Source: Lysinibacillus sp. FSL K6-0232 (GTDB lineage Bacteria > Bacillota > Bacilli > Bacillales_A > Planococcaceae). Taken from it: 64,000 nucleotides of DNA. The stretch lies in NCBI RefSeq assembly GCF_038008325.1, contig NZ_JBBOYW010000001.1, positions 2,780,001 through 2,844,000 of the forward strand, given 5' to 3'. Below, one piece after another: positions 35,541 through 43,666 of this stretch. The position numbers were made by a program, and so were the translations under genes. The notes under the pieces are model-generated. The model saw only the letters and a program-made list of their open reading frames with translations, was not told where the DNA came from and searched no databases. Every line of letters starts with the position of its first letter. The stretch's first letter is position 1.

Positions 35541-35805
35541 ATAAAAAAATCGCCCCTAAAAAGGGACGAGGACATATTCGCGGTACCACCCTAGTTACTG
35601 TAAGGTTTGTGCCTTACAATCACTTCATTTATATAACGACTTTATAAAAGCCGGCACACCTTTACAGCTTGCTGCTGGTCCCGGTAGCTGCTCACAGGCT
35701 GAATTCAAAAGTATAGTGGTACGGCGTTGGCTTTCAATCCATGGCCTTACGCTCCCTGTCGTCCATTCACACTTTTTACTACTTCCTGGTCAACGCATTT
35801 ATTAT
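35541..35805 (-). promoter_or_regulatory. T-box leader of pheST
   Basis: The T-box sequence AGGGTGGTACCGCG is read on the minus strand at 35579-35592, and a terminator (TCGTCCC/GGGGCGA stem with T7) follows at 35543-35570. The upstream stem I region begins near 35805. TTGAATTC near 35703 offers a UUC (Phe) specifier codon; this choice is tentative. A second small hairpin (ATGCCTA/TAGGCAT) lies at 35525-35542, between the terminator and the ribosome site. Confidence 0.92.
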
Positions 35806-35826
35806 TTAGCTTACATTTTAGAATAG

Positions 35827-35856
35827 ATTATACAATAATAAATGATAGCAAAGCAA
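35827..35856 (-). promoter_or_regulatory. pheST promoter
   Basis: Minus-strand TTGCTT (35851-35856), 18-base spacer, TATAAT (35827-35832), just upstream of the T-box. Confidence 0.65.
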
Positions 35857-35882
35857 GCAGCAAATGCCTAATAATTGGTTCA

Positions 35883-36647
35883 TTATTGCACAAAGCCATA
35901 TAAAACAATACCTGTAGCTACGGCAACATTTAACGACTCAGCCTGACCAAAAAGTGGAATAATCATATTTTGATCTGTTAATGCTAATAATTGCGGATGA
36001 ATGCCACTGCCTTCATTCCCCATTATAATGGCAAATGCTCCAGTATGCTGAATATCGCTATAGATGACAGCATCCTCATCTAAAGCTGTGCCAAATACAG
36101 GAACTCCTTGATGTTGCAGCAAATCTATCCACTCTGCTAAATCGCCTCGTACAACAGGAATATGGAAATGTGAGCCTTGTGCAGCGCGCAATGTTTTAGG
36201 ATTATAAATATCCGCACAGCCTTTGCCTAAAATAACGGCATCTAACCCTGCTGCATCTGCTGTACGAATCATTGTCCCGATATTCCCTGGGTCTTGCACA
36301 GCATCAATTAACAATACCTTACGCCATGTTGTCATCACGGCTTCCTCTAAAATAGGCTGCTTGCACACGGCAAAAACACCTTGAGAAGTTTCCGTTTCTG
36401 CAAATTCCTTCGCCACAGCTGCTGATACTTCCACTATCGAAACATTATCAATTGCCCAAAGCATTGGTAAATCAATACCTTCGCGCACAATAATTTGTAT
36501 GACTTGCTCTTTATTTTTTAAAGCCTCTTCAACAAGATGAAAGCCTTCCACAATAAATTCGCCTGATCGTTCACGTTCCTTTCGCATCATCGCTAATTTC
36601 TTCCAGTATTTCACTAACGCATTTTGCGTAGATTCGATTCTCTTCAT
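35883..36647 (-). CDS. ysgA: SpoU-family rRNA 2'-O-methyltransferase (YsgA)
   Basis: A 254-residue TrmH/SpoU methyltransferase with a knotted SAM site. An N-terminal substrate-binding domain (about 5-80, LVEEALKN) is followed by the SPOUT motifs VQDPGNIGTMIRTADAAG, IIMGNEGSGIHP and IPLFGQAESLNVAVATGIVLY. Ribose methylation of rRNA (23S) is probable; the exact site is unknown. It lies beside pheS as in B. subtilis. Confidence 0.93.
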   Translation of the reverse strand: MKRIESTQNALVKYWKKLAMMRKERERSGEFIVEGFHLVEEALKNKEQVIQIIVREGIDLPMLWAIDNVSIVEVSAAVAKEFAETETSQGVFAVCKQPILEEAVMTTWRKVLLIDAVQDPGNIGTMIRTADAAGLDAVILGKGCADIYNPKTLRAAQGSHFHIPVVRGDLAEWIDLLQHQGVPVFGTALDEDAVIYSDIQHTGAFAIIMGNEGSGIHPQLLALTDQNMIIPLFGQAESLNVAVATGIVLYGFVQ

Positions 36648-36851
36648 CGCTGCCTCTTACCGCCTTTTTTCTCTATATTGATCATTATTATACATTAGAA
36701 AATAAGCTATTTCATAGCGATATTGCAAACAACAAATAAGCCAATTTCAATATAAGGCTATTTGTCATGACCTTGTTTATAATTTTTCCCATGAAAAAAA
36801 GTTTATTTCAAAGCCATATTAAGATATATCAACAAGAAAGGAGCAACTGAT

Positions 36852-37016
36852 ATGGGTAGAGATAATAAACAAGGTCAAAGCAATAATAAAGGCTCATTAC
36901 CACAAACGCCAAAAAATCAAAAAATCGCGCCAAATAAGGTCGCTGAGGAATTTTCCCAAGAGTTTATGGAACTTATTCATTCCGTTACACAACAGCAAAA
37001 TAAGAAGAAAAAATAA
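36852..37016 (+). CDS. Small hydrophilic protein, YfhD-like
   Basis: A 54-residue basic, disordered protein starting MGRDNKQGQSNNKGSLPQTP and ending in a lysine run. GAAAGGAGC precedes the ATG at good distance. The pattern MGR...NK..LPQTPKNQK...EFSQE recalls the YfhD family of small proteins found in spore formers; the match is from memory. It may be a minor spore-associated protein. The next gene in the same direction (sspH-like) is 58 bases away, so both may be transcribed in the forespore. Confidence 0.7.
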   Translation: MGRDNKQGQSNNKGSLPQTPKNQKIAPNKVAEEFSQEFMELIHSVTQQQNKKKK

Positions 37017-37019
37017 AGC

Positions 37020-37062
37020 GAGCCTTCAATCGAAGTCTTACAGCCTGTTAATACGGAATAAA
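37020..37062 (+). repeat. Short form of the structured dispersed repeat
   Basis: GAGCCTTCAATC and TTACAGCCTGTTAATACGG match the two ends of the 8411-8556 element, with the middle missing. It lies directly upstream of the sspH ribosome site. Confidence 0.5.
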
Positions 37063-37074
37063 GGGGTGTTACAA

Positions 37075-37266
37075 TTGGATTTTCAACGTGCACAGGAAAT
37101 TGTCACCTCATCATTAGAATATGAAGTAACCTATAATGGCGTTTCTGTATGGATCGACCAACTTCATAATGATGAAAAAACAGCCACTGTTCATCTTCGC
37201 CGCTCTTTAGAGGAGCGCTCCGAAGTGGCGATATCCGAGCTAAAAGAAGAATACCTTGTCCACTAA
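37075..37266 (+). CDS. sspH: Small acid-soluble spore protein H-like
   Basis: A 63-residue protein beginning MDFQRAQEIVTSS, matching the SspH pattern (MNIQRAKEL... in B. subtilis) with the central NGVSVWIDQLHNDEKTATVHL and a final conserved V-x-I-x-x-L. SspH is a minor SASP made in the forespore. The start is TTG at 37075 with AAGGGGTG six bases upstream; a GTG at 37066 overlaps the ribosome site. A bidirectional terminator follows. Confidence 0.85.
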   Translation: MDFQRAQEIVTSSLEYEVTYNGVSVWIDQLHNDEKTATVHLRRSLEERSEVAISELKEEYLVH

Positions 37267-37273
37267 ATAAGTA

Positions 37274-37312
37274 AAGAACCTGCTTCATTTTCCCTAGAAA
37301 AAGCAGGTTCTG
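37274..37312. terminator. Bidirectional terminator between sspH and the EAL gene
   Basis: GAACCTGCTT and AAGCAGGTTC arms flanked by T-rich sequence on both sides. Confidence 0.8.
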
Positions 37313-37325
37313 TTTATTGAACACC

Positions 37326-39470
37326 CTAAATTGTATAATCACCTTTTAGTCGTCGTAATGTTTCTTTTACATGTTGATGCAGCGCTGTAAACGTTTCTGA
37401 AATCTCTTGGGGAGAGATGGGCTTGCTAAATAAATACCCTTGAATATAATCACAGCCGCCATCGCTAAGAAATGCAAGCTGCTCCACATCCTCAATCCCC
37501 TCTGCCACAACTTTTAGACGTAAATGCTTTGCCATCGAAATAATCATCGCTACAAGTGCTTCATCATTTGGATTATGTGGAACATTTCTCACAAATGTAC
37601 GGTCAATTTTTAAACAGTCAATTGGAAATTCCTTTAAATAAGATAAGGATGAGTAACCTGTACCAAAATCATCTACAGCAATTTGAATACCAAGTGCCTT
37701 TAGTTCATGAAGTAGCTGTGTCATTTGGTCAATGTTCATCGTCATACTTTCTGTAATTTCCAACTGTAAAAATTTCGGCTCTAATTTTGTACGTACTAAA
37801 ATGGCTTCCACCATTTCCACTAAATCCTGCTGAAATAGTTGACCAAGTGATAAATTTACTGCCACCTTAAGCGGTGGTAATCCTTGCTGCTCCCAAATTT
37901 TTGCTTGCATACAGGCTGCTTCTAATATCCATTCACCAAGTGGAATAATCAAACCACTTTCCTCAGCGATAGGAATAAATAATTCTGGTGATACAAAGCC
38001 ACGTGTTGGATGACGCCAGCGCACTAAAGCCTCTACCGATTCAATGGTGCCTGTTTTTAAATTAACCTGTGGCTGATAATCTAAATAAAATTCATGGTTT
38101 TCTAATGCTTTATGTAACTCCTGCTCTAAAAGAATACGATCTGCAATGCCTTTTGACATATAAGGCTTATAAAACAGCAATCTTTGAGGGATTTGCCTTG
38201 CCTCCTGCATAGCTAACTGTGCATGCATTAATAGCTCCTCACCTGTCCATTTTTCCTCGTATAAGGCAATACCTATATTTAAGTTACCATTTAAGGAAAA
38301 CAACTGCACTTGCACAGGGTCCTTCATTACACTTTTTAAATTTAAGCAAAATTGTAATAGCTCCTCAATACTCTTTACATCATTTACATAAATAACAAAC
38401 TGTTCCTCACGCAATTTCGTAGCAAAATAATTGGGGGGCACAATTGCTTGAATACGATCCGCTACGAGCTTCATCATTTTATTGGAGTTGCTGATGCCTA
38501 TAGAAGAGCGAATGGCTGCAAAGCGATCAATTTCAACTGCAATAACCGCCTTTTGCAAACTATTTTCATGTAAATGGTCCTTTAATGTTTTGAGCAATAA
38601 ATGTTCATTAGGCAATAGTGTAATATCATCATGACATGCCTGAAATCGCAGCTCCTGCTGGGAATGCTCAAGGTCCTTCTTAATTTTTAATAGCTGCTGA
38701 AATGGTTTTTCAACAGATGTATAATAAATCGCCATTAAGAAAAAGTAGAACGCTAAAAATTGATAAATCAGTGCTGAGAAGTCCCATATCGCATTGTTAT
38801 CACGGCTAATCATAAAAAAGATATCACTTACAATAAGAGCAGCAGCAGCACCAATTATCCACATTGAACGCTTTGGTATTTTGTATATATACCTACTAAC
38901 AATGATGATTGTAATGATTTGAAAAACTACTGAAAAAAGATGAACTATATTATCAATGCGAATCAGCCATTGCGTTTGTAGTAATTGTGTAGCTAGATAG
39001 GCAAGAAAAATACTTGCGATCACAAAAAGAAAAGAGCTGCCATACGTCAATGCTCGATATTTTAGCGATAATTGTTTTTTAGGGCATAAAATAATAAATA
39101 AAAATCCAAGTGACACATATAAACGCGCTAATATATGTAATGGCTCACCCATAAAATCCCAGGCAGCTAAATGCTGTTGACTAAACACTAAGCTAACTAA
39201 TTCCAACAAAGCAATGATAAAAAATAAATTCCCTATGTATAAAGTTTGATTTGATAATAAGTGTGAAAACACTAAATAGGATTGTATAGCAATCGCCATT
39301 GTAAACACGATAATCAACACTTGGATCACTAATTTTAAATTTTTATAAATATCACCATGAAAAACACCATAAATTTGATTGCTAAAGCTTAGTAATGGTA
39401 TTACAAGCAATAAGGGCAATACCACATGCCAAACCTCTTTTTTCTCTAGCTGACTAAACCATTTCTCCAA
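37326..39470 (-). CDS. Membrane GGDEF/EAL protein (probable c-di-GMP phosphodiesterase)
   Basis: A 714-residue protein. The first 260 residues contain eight or nine hydrophobic helices, a membrane sensor region. A GGDEF domain follows (about 285-435), but its signature is LREEQF in place of GGDEF, so it should not make c-di-GMP. The EAL domain (about 450-695) looks active: EALVRW, NLS in AVNLSLGQLF, DDFGTGYSSLSYL, LKIDRTFV, AEGIED and QGYLFSKP. It probably hydrolyses c-di-GMP with GTP or ligand sensing by the dead GGDEF half (inference). The start is TTG at 39470, seven bases after GGAGG; an ATG at 39497 lacks a ribosome site. Confidence 0.92.
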   Translation of the reverse strand: MEKWFSQLEKKEVWHVVLPLLLVIPLLSFSNQIYGVFHGDIYKNLKLVIQVLIIVFTMAIAIQSYLVFSHLLSNQTLYIGNLFFIIALLELVSLVFSQQHLAAWDFMGEPLHILARLYVSLGFLFIILCPKKQLSLKYRALTYGSSFLFVIASIFLAYLATQLLQTQWLIRIDNIVHLFSVVFQIITIIIVSRYIYKIPKRSMWIIGAAAALIVSDIFFMISRDNNAIWDFSALIYQFLAFYFFLMAIYYTSVEKPFQQLLKIKKDLEHSQQELRFQACHDDITLLPNEHLLLKTLKDHLHENSLQKAVIAVEIDRFAAIRSSIGISNSNKMMKLVADRIQAIVPPNYFATKLREEQFVIYVNDVKSIEELLQFCLNLKSVMKDPVQVQLFSLNGNLNIGIALYEEKWTGEELLMHAQLAMQEARQIPQRLLFYKPYMSKGIADRILLEQELHKALENHEFYLDYQPQVNLKTGTIESVEALVRWRHPTRGFVSPELFIPIAEESGLIIPLGEWILEAACMQAKIWEQQGLPPLKVAVNLSLGQLFQQDLVEMVEAILVRTKLEPKFLQLEITESMTMNIDQMTQLLHELKALGIQIAVDDFGTGYSSLSYLKEFPIDCLKIDRTFVRNVPHNPNDEALVAMIISMAKHLRLKVVAEGIEDVEQLAFLSDGGCDYIQGYLFSKPISPQEISETFTALHQHVKETLRRLKGDYTI

Positions 39471-39604
39471 TCCGAACCCTCCATACAGTATGCTCAAAAT
39501 TCACTAGGAAATTTTAACTATCTATATCGAATTAAAATAAGTTGTCTATACCCTTAACTTCTTACAAATCATAACACTTTTATCGGAACTTGTATGCATT
39601 TTTA

Positions 39605-39650
39605 CAAAGTATGCTAATATTCATGTTATTTCAATATTAGCATACTTTTG
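39605..39650 (-). terminator. Long stem-loop after the sigma-factor gene
   Basis: AAGTATGCTAATATT (39607-39621) and AATATTAGCATACTT (39633-39647) are perfect 15-bp arms. The T tract is weak on both strands, but the position after the stop at 39664 suggests termination. Confidence 0.6.
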
Positions 39651-39663
39651 ATAATTTATTTCG

Positions 39664-40191
39664 TTATTCTATAATAAAAAACTGTTTTTGTAGCTTTTTT
39701 ATTATCCTTGCACGCCTTTTGGTCACAGCGGCGACAGATAAACCTAGTTCCTTTGCTATCTCCTGATGACTATATCCTTTTATATAATAAAGGAGTATGA
39801 TGCTTCTTTCTACCTGCTGTAACTGGGACAGTATACTCTCTACCATCATAACATTTTTTTGATTATTTCCTTCCTCCAATGCATCATATATATAGTTAAG
39901 TGTTTCATAATCAACAGTCGTTATCTTCTCTGTATAACGCTTTTCCTTTGCTAATTCCTTTAAAAGCTCCCCTTTCACTGTTGTATAAATATAAGCAGAA
40001 AATTGTCCTTTGGATGGATCAGCTTTTTGCCATGCTTGCCAGACTGCAATGGCGGCAATATGACGATAATTATCAAAATCCTTGTAGATACGGAGCTGTG
40101 AAAAAATAGCTGTAATCATTGGTTGCACTGCCTCCAATATTTCATCGAATGGTTGGGTAGGTGATAGCTTTTGCTTGCCTTGAATAGTCAT
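39664..40191 (-). CDS. Sigma-70 family RNA polymerase sigma factor, unassigned
   Basis: A 175-residue protein with two parts of a sigma factor: a region 2-like segment (about 25-85: FDNYRHIAAIAVWQAWQKAD, FSAYIYTTVKGELLKEL) and a region 4 helix-turn-helix near the C-terminus (RSIILLYYIKGYSHQEIAKELGLSVAAVTKRRARI). No region 3 is seen. It resembles ECF-like or phage-type factors of Bacillales; promoter targets are unknown. The start at 40191 (MTIQGKQKL) follows AGGAAGAGG; an upstream ATG at 40278 would add 29 residues without a ribosome site. It is divergent from sspI. No anti-sigma gene is adjacent. Confidence 0.85.
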   Translation of the reverse strand: MTIQGKQKLSPTQPFDEILEAVQPMITAIFSQLRIYKDFDNYRHIAAIAVWQAWQKADPSKGQFSAYIYTTVKGELLKELAKEKRYTEKITTVDYETLNYIYDALEEGNNQKNVMMVESILSQLQQVERSIILLYYIKGYSHQEIAKELGLSVAAVTKRRARIIKKLQKQFFIIE

Positions 40192-40429
40192 ATTCCTCTT
40201 CCTATCAACTGTGCACAGTCCAATATTCCTAGGTACTTTTATCTTAGACTGAAACAGTGCTGATAGGCGAATAGCCATTTGTCCCTTTAGCAGCAGCAGT
40301 TTTCATAAATTTTTTGTAATATTTATGCATAACAATAGTTTATTTATAAAAAAATAAGCTATTTTCTTTGGTGCTTCATACATATTTTAGTGATGGTTGG
40401 ACAAATTACTAGTAAGGAGGCGAATATCA

Positions 40430-40639
40430 ATGAATTTTCAAATAAGAAATGCAATTGCAGCGAATGTACATGGTCAATCGGCAGACGAATTTAAAGATAT
40501 TGTAGAGGATGCGATTAGCCGTGGAGAGGAACATTTATTGCCGGGGCTTGGTGTATTTTTTGAAAAATGGTGGCAGCAATCAAGTACATCTGAACAGGAT
40601 GCATTCGTTCAAAAATTAGAAAAGGCTTTTGCCAATTAA
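40430..40639 (+). CDS. sspI: Small acid-soluble spore protein I
   Basis: A 69-residue SspI: MNFQIRNAIAANVHG, EDAISRGEEHLLPGLGVFFE and the final WWQQSSTSEQDAFVQKLE match B. subtilis SspI well. It is a minor forespore protein of spore-core type. The start ATG at 40430 has AAGGAGG at nine bases. The location near ysgA follows B. subtilis, although the genes between differ. Confidence 0.95.
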   Translation: MNFQIRNAIAANVHGQSADEFKDIVEDAISRGEEHLLPGLGVFFEKWWQQSSTSEQDAFVQKLEKAFAN

Positions 40640-40717
40640 CTTTTTAATGTTAATGCATTCCCTTTCCAATAAATGCATGATAAAGTTTTAGTTATCAGAA
40701 AATTTGGAGGGATTGGC

Positions 40718-42094
40718 ATGGCAGTTGCAGTAGAACTTATTGTAAATCAACTTAAACAAGTTTTATTAGAAGAACAAATATCTACAAATGAAACCGTACG
40801 ACAGTTACATGGAAAAGACGAATCTCATCATGCACTAAGCTTACCTGATGTTGTTGTCTTTCCCCGTTCCACAGCAGATGTTAGCGCGATTTTAAAAATT
40901 GCGCATGCGGAACGTGTACCTGTCGTACCTTTTGGTGTTGGCTCAAGTTTAGAGGGCAATGTCATTCCTATTGCACATGGTATTTCCATTGATTTCTCTG
41001 ATATGAATGCCATTTTGGAAATTCGGCCAGATGACCTTCTTGTAAAGGTACAGCCCGGTGTGACACGCTCACAATTAAACAAAGAATTAAAAAAGCACGG
41101 TCTGCAATTCACAGTAGACCCAGGCGCTGATGCAACACTCGGTGGCATGGCAGCAACCAATGCAAGTGGCACAACTGCGGTACGCTACGGTGTAATGCGA
41201 GATCAAGTGCGCGATTTAGAGGTGGTGCTAGCAGATGGCTCTGTTATCCATACAGGAAATTTGGCTGCAAAATCCTCTTCTGGCTATCATTTAAATGGTT
41301 TATTTGTTGGATCAGAAGGAACACTTGGCTGCTTTACAGAATTAACATTAAAAGTTTACGGCATACCTGAATTTGTGACAGCAGGGCGTGCTATTTTTGA
41401 CACAGTTGCTGATGCTGTTAGCGCTGTCACTGCATTATTGCAAGCGGGTATTTCAATAGGTCGAGTGGAACTCGTTGATGAGGCATCTATCAAGCAGGTT
41501 AATCTGTATAATGAAACAGCCTTTACTGAAAAGCCAACACTATTTTTAGAATTTCACGGAAATGAAGCAGGGATGCAAGAAGATATTGCATTTACAAAGG
41601 AAATTTTTGAGGACTTTAACTGCTTATCTGTTGAATTTGAGCACGACAATGCGGCACGCAATAAGCTATGGGAGGCACGTCATTCATTAGCCTATGCCTA
41701 TATCCACGCATACCCAGGCAAAAAGCTAATGTCAACAGATGTTTGTGTGCCTATTTCAAAGCTAGCAGAAACTATTTTATATGCACGTGAACAGCTCGAT
41801 CATGTTGGACTTGCAGGTGGTATTGTTGGGCATGTGGGAGATGGTAATTTTCATACACTATTAATGCTCAATCCACTTGACCGAGAAGAACAAGCAAAAG
41901 CAGACCACTTTAATGAGCGTATCGTTCAATATGCTTTGCTACGAGGCGGCACCTGTACAGGAGAGCATGGCGTGGGAATTGGTAAAATGAAATATCAATC
42001 AACTGAGCATGGAGCAGCACTAGTCGTCATGAAAAGTATAAAGGCAGCATTAGACCCCTATAATATTATGAATCCCGGTAAAATTTTCACATAA
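40718..42094 (+). CDS. glcD: FAD-linked oxidase, GlcD/D-lactate dehydrogenase type
   Basis: A 458-residue flavoprotein of the FAD_binding_4 and FAD-oxidase_C families. The PCMH-type FAD site shows PVVPFGVGSSLEGN, VDPGADATLGGMAATNASGT and YHLNGLFVGSEGTLG. The C-terminal domain ends with VGHVGDGNFHTLLM and CTGEHGVGIGKMKY. It oxidises a 2-hydroxy acid, probably D-lactate or glycolate; substrate not determinable here. It stands alone without glcF, unlike B. subtilis ysfCD. The ATG at 40718 is preceded by GGAGGG. Confidence 0.88.
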   Translation: MAVAVELIVNQLKQVLLEEQISTNETVRQLHGKDESHHALSLPDVVVFPRSTADVSAILKIAHAERVPVVPFGVGSSLEGNVIPIAHGISIDFSDMNAILEIRPDDLLVKVQPGVTRSQLNKELKKHGLQFTVDPGADATLGGMAATNASGTTAVRYGVMRDQVRDLEVVLADGSVIHTGNLAAKSSSGYHLNGLFVGSEGTLGCFTELTLKVYGIPEFVTAGRAIFDTVADAVSAVTALLQAGISIGRVELVDEASIKQVNLYNETAFTEKPTLFLEFHGNEAGMQEDIAFTKEIFEDFNCLSVEFEHDNAARNKLWEARHSLAYAYIHAYPGKKLMSTDVCVPISKLAETILYAREQLDHVGLAGGIVGHVGDGNFHTLLMLNPLDREEQAKADHFNERIVQYALLRGGTCTGEHGVGIGKMKYQSTEHGAALVVMKSIKAALDPYNIMNPGKIFT

Positions 42095-42100
42095 TCAAAA

Positions 42101-42133
42101 GCCCCCGCTGATTACCTAAATAATTAGCGGGAT
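42101..42133 (+). terminator. Stem-loop after glcD
   Basis: CCCCGCTGATTA pairs with TAATTAGCGGG; only a short T-rich tail follows. Confidence 0.6.
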
Positions 42134-42146
42134 GTATTTACCTAAA

Positions 42147-42181
42147 AGAAAAAAGCAACCCAGCGTCTCCCAGGTTGCTTT
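42147..42181 (-). terminator. Terminator of the argF transcript
   Basis: AAAGCAACCTGGG pairs with the CTGGGTTGCTTTTTT arm on the minus strand, 136 bases after the argF stop. Confidence 0.8.
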
Positions 42182-42316
42182 ACATATGTAGCGATGTAGC
42201 CATCCATCTTGACAACAAACATCGCGCGTGGTTTACATCCCTCTGTCTGTGCACCACTATCGCCTATTTGCAGGGACACCCTCTGTTGCCCAAGCAAACT
42301 TTATCGAGATTGTATT
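42182..42316 (-). other. Uncharacterised GC-richer segment between argF and its terminator
   Basis: The minus strand between the argF stop and the terminator is GC-richer than nearby intergenic DNA. It can fold GTGGT...ACCAC and GCGATGT...ACATCGC stems. One frame is open for about 50 codons from a TTG near 42297 into the terminator (LGQQRVSLQIGDSGAQ, later FVVKMDGYIATYVKQPG), but no ribosome site is visible. It may be an RNA element, a 3' untranslated region or a gene relic. Confidence 0.4.
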
Positions 42317-43282
42317 TTAAGCTAGAATCGAAGCAAGTACAGCCTTTTGTGCATGCAGTCGGTTTTCAGCTTGCTCAAAAATATAAGAATTAGGACCATC
42401 AATAACTGATGTTGCCACTTCTTCTTCACGATGTGCTGGTAAGCAATGAAGGAACATATAATCTGATTTAGCATGTGCTACAAGCTCATCATTAATTTGA
42501 TAGCCTGCAAAGTCTTGTAAACGCTTTGCTGTTTCCTCCTCTTGCCCCATTGATGTCCAAACATCTGCATAAACAACATCTGCATTTAGCACTGCCTCCA
42601 CAGGATCATGGGTTTCAAGAATTGTACTACCATTTGCTGCAGCAATTGCCTGTGCTTTTGCTATTACTTCCGCGTCACATTCATAACCAACTGGTGTTGC
42701 TACCGCTACATGCATGCCGACATGGGCAGCAGCAACGACTAATGAGTGCGCTACATTATTGCCATCGCCTACATAGGCAATTTTAAGCCCTTGTAAATCC
42801 CCTTTGTTTTCGGCTATTGTTTCTAAATCAGCTAGTGCCTGACATGGATGATAAATATCTGTTAATCCATTAATAACAGGAATAGCTGCATGCTCAGCAA
42901 GCTCCTTCACCATCGCATGGGAATTTGCACGAATCATAATACCATCTAAATAGCCTGATAAAACATGTGCCGTATCATAAATCGACTCGCCACGGCCAAT
43001 TTGTAAATCACGTGCATGCATAAACATACCTTTTCCACCTAATTGATTCATACCAACTTCAAATGAAATACGCGTACGAGTGGAATGTTTTTCAAAAATC
43101 ATGCCCAATGTTTTACCCTCTAGTAATTTTGGGCATTTTCCTTCTTTTGTAATTGTTTTTAGCTGTGTTGCTAGCTCAACCAATTGCTGAACCTCTTGAC
43201 TTGTATAGTCTAGCAAAGTTAGTAAGTCTTTCCCCTTTAAACTAGCTACTAACTTTAACTGTACTTCTTCGAGTAATTTCAT
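42317..43282 (-). CDS. argF: Ornithine carbamoyltransferase
   Basis: A 321-residue enzyme making citrulline from ornithine and carbamoyl phosphate. The carbamoyl phosphate site STRTR is in [22 protein letters not shown] follows and HCLPA lies near the C-terminus. Catabolic (ArcB) and anabolic forms are hard to separate; ARG boxes in the promoter and the lack of arc genes favour the biosynthetic role. GGAGCGAAGGCG precedes the ATG. No other arg gene is close. Confidence 0.93.
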   Translation of the reverse strand: MKLLEEVQLKLVASLKGKDLLTLLDYTSQEVQQLVELATQLKTITKEGKCPKLLEGKTLGMIFEKHSTRTRISFEVGMNQLGGKGMFMHARDLQIGRGESIYDTAHVLSGYLDGIMIRANSHAMVKELAEHAAIPVINGLTDIYHPCQALADLETIAENKGDLQGLKIAYVGDGNNVAHSLVVAAAHVGMHVAVATPVGYECDAEVIAKAQAIAAANGSTILETHDPVEAVLNADVVYADVWTSMGQEEETAKRLQDFAGYQINDELVAHAKSDYMFLHCLPAHREEEVATSVIDGPNSYIFEQAENRLHAQKAVLASILA

Positions 43283-43317
43283 CGCCTTCGCTCCTTGCTT
43301 TCGTTGCTGTTGAACTT

Positions 43318-43345
43318 AGTATAACATGCATAAATATAAAATCAA
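43318..43345 (-). promoter_or_regulatory. argF promoter with an ARG box in the spacer
   Basis: Minus-strand TTGATT (43340-43345), 16-base spacer, TATACT (43318-43323). An ARG-box-like sequence (about 14 of 18 matches to the AhrC/ArgR consensus) occupies 43325-43342, covering the spacer and part of the -35. Confidence 0.65.
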
Positions 43346-43420
43346 CTGAATTTTTATAATATTTTTTTATTTATTTTAAATTGTGACAAAAATTCGTACA
43401 ACCTACTATTTATGCATATT
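43345..43420 (-). promoter_or_regulatory. Two further ARG-box-like sites upstream of argF
   Basis: CTGAATTTTTATAATA at 43346-43361 and TATGCATAAATAG (minus) at 43406-43418 follow the TG-AT-WWWW-AT pattern. Tandem boxes are usual for arginine repressor sites. The rest of the 43420-43596 gap shows nothing convincing. Confidence 0.45.
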
Positions 43421-43596
43421 AACAAAATTGTCGCCATCTATACCGTCACTTTTGAAAGAAATATATAAACTTATGAACGCGCTGCTTAAATACAAAACAT
43501 CCGATTTTATAGTGAGAAATGAAGAGTCGAGCATTATCAATCACGATATTTATGCTATGTGTAATATTGTTTATAAGCATTTTTAGTACCAATAAG

Positions 43597-43632
43597 TAAA
43601 AAAAGCCTCCTAACATTTAGTTAGAAGGCAAA
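43597..43632 (-). terminator. Terminator after the M42 peptidase gene
   Basis: GCCTTCTAAC pairs with GTTAGGAGGC on the minus strand, then T7. Confidence 0.85.
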
Positions 43633-43666
43633 ACGATAGTATTTCTATTTAGTTCTTTTCATTCAA

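Noticed and set aside
42175-42393. Forward 72-codon frame overlapping the argF end
   Set aside because: It is antisense to argF and to the argF terminator stem, with no ribosome site.
43383-43586. Forward open frame of 67 codons between argF and the M42 peptidase gene
   Set aside because: It starts at a GTG with no ribosome site, has no recognisable pattern and overlaps the ARG-box region.
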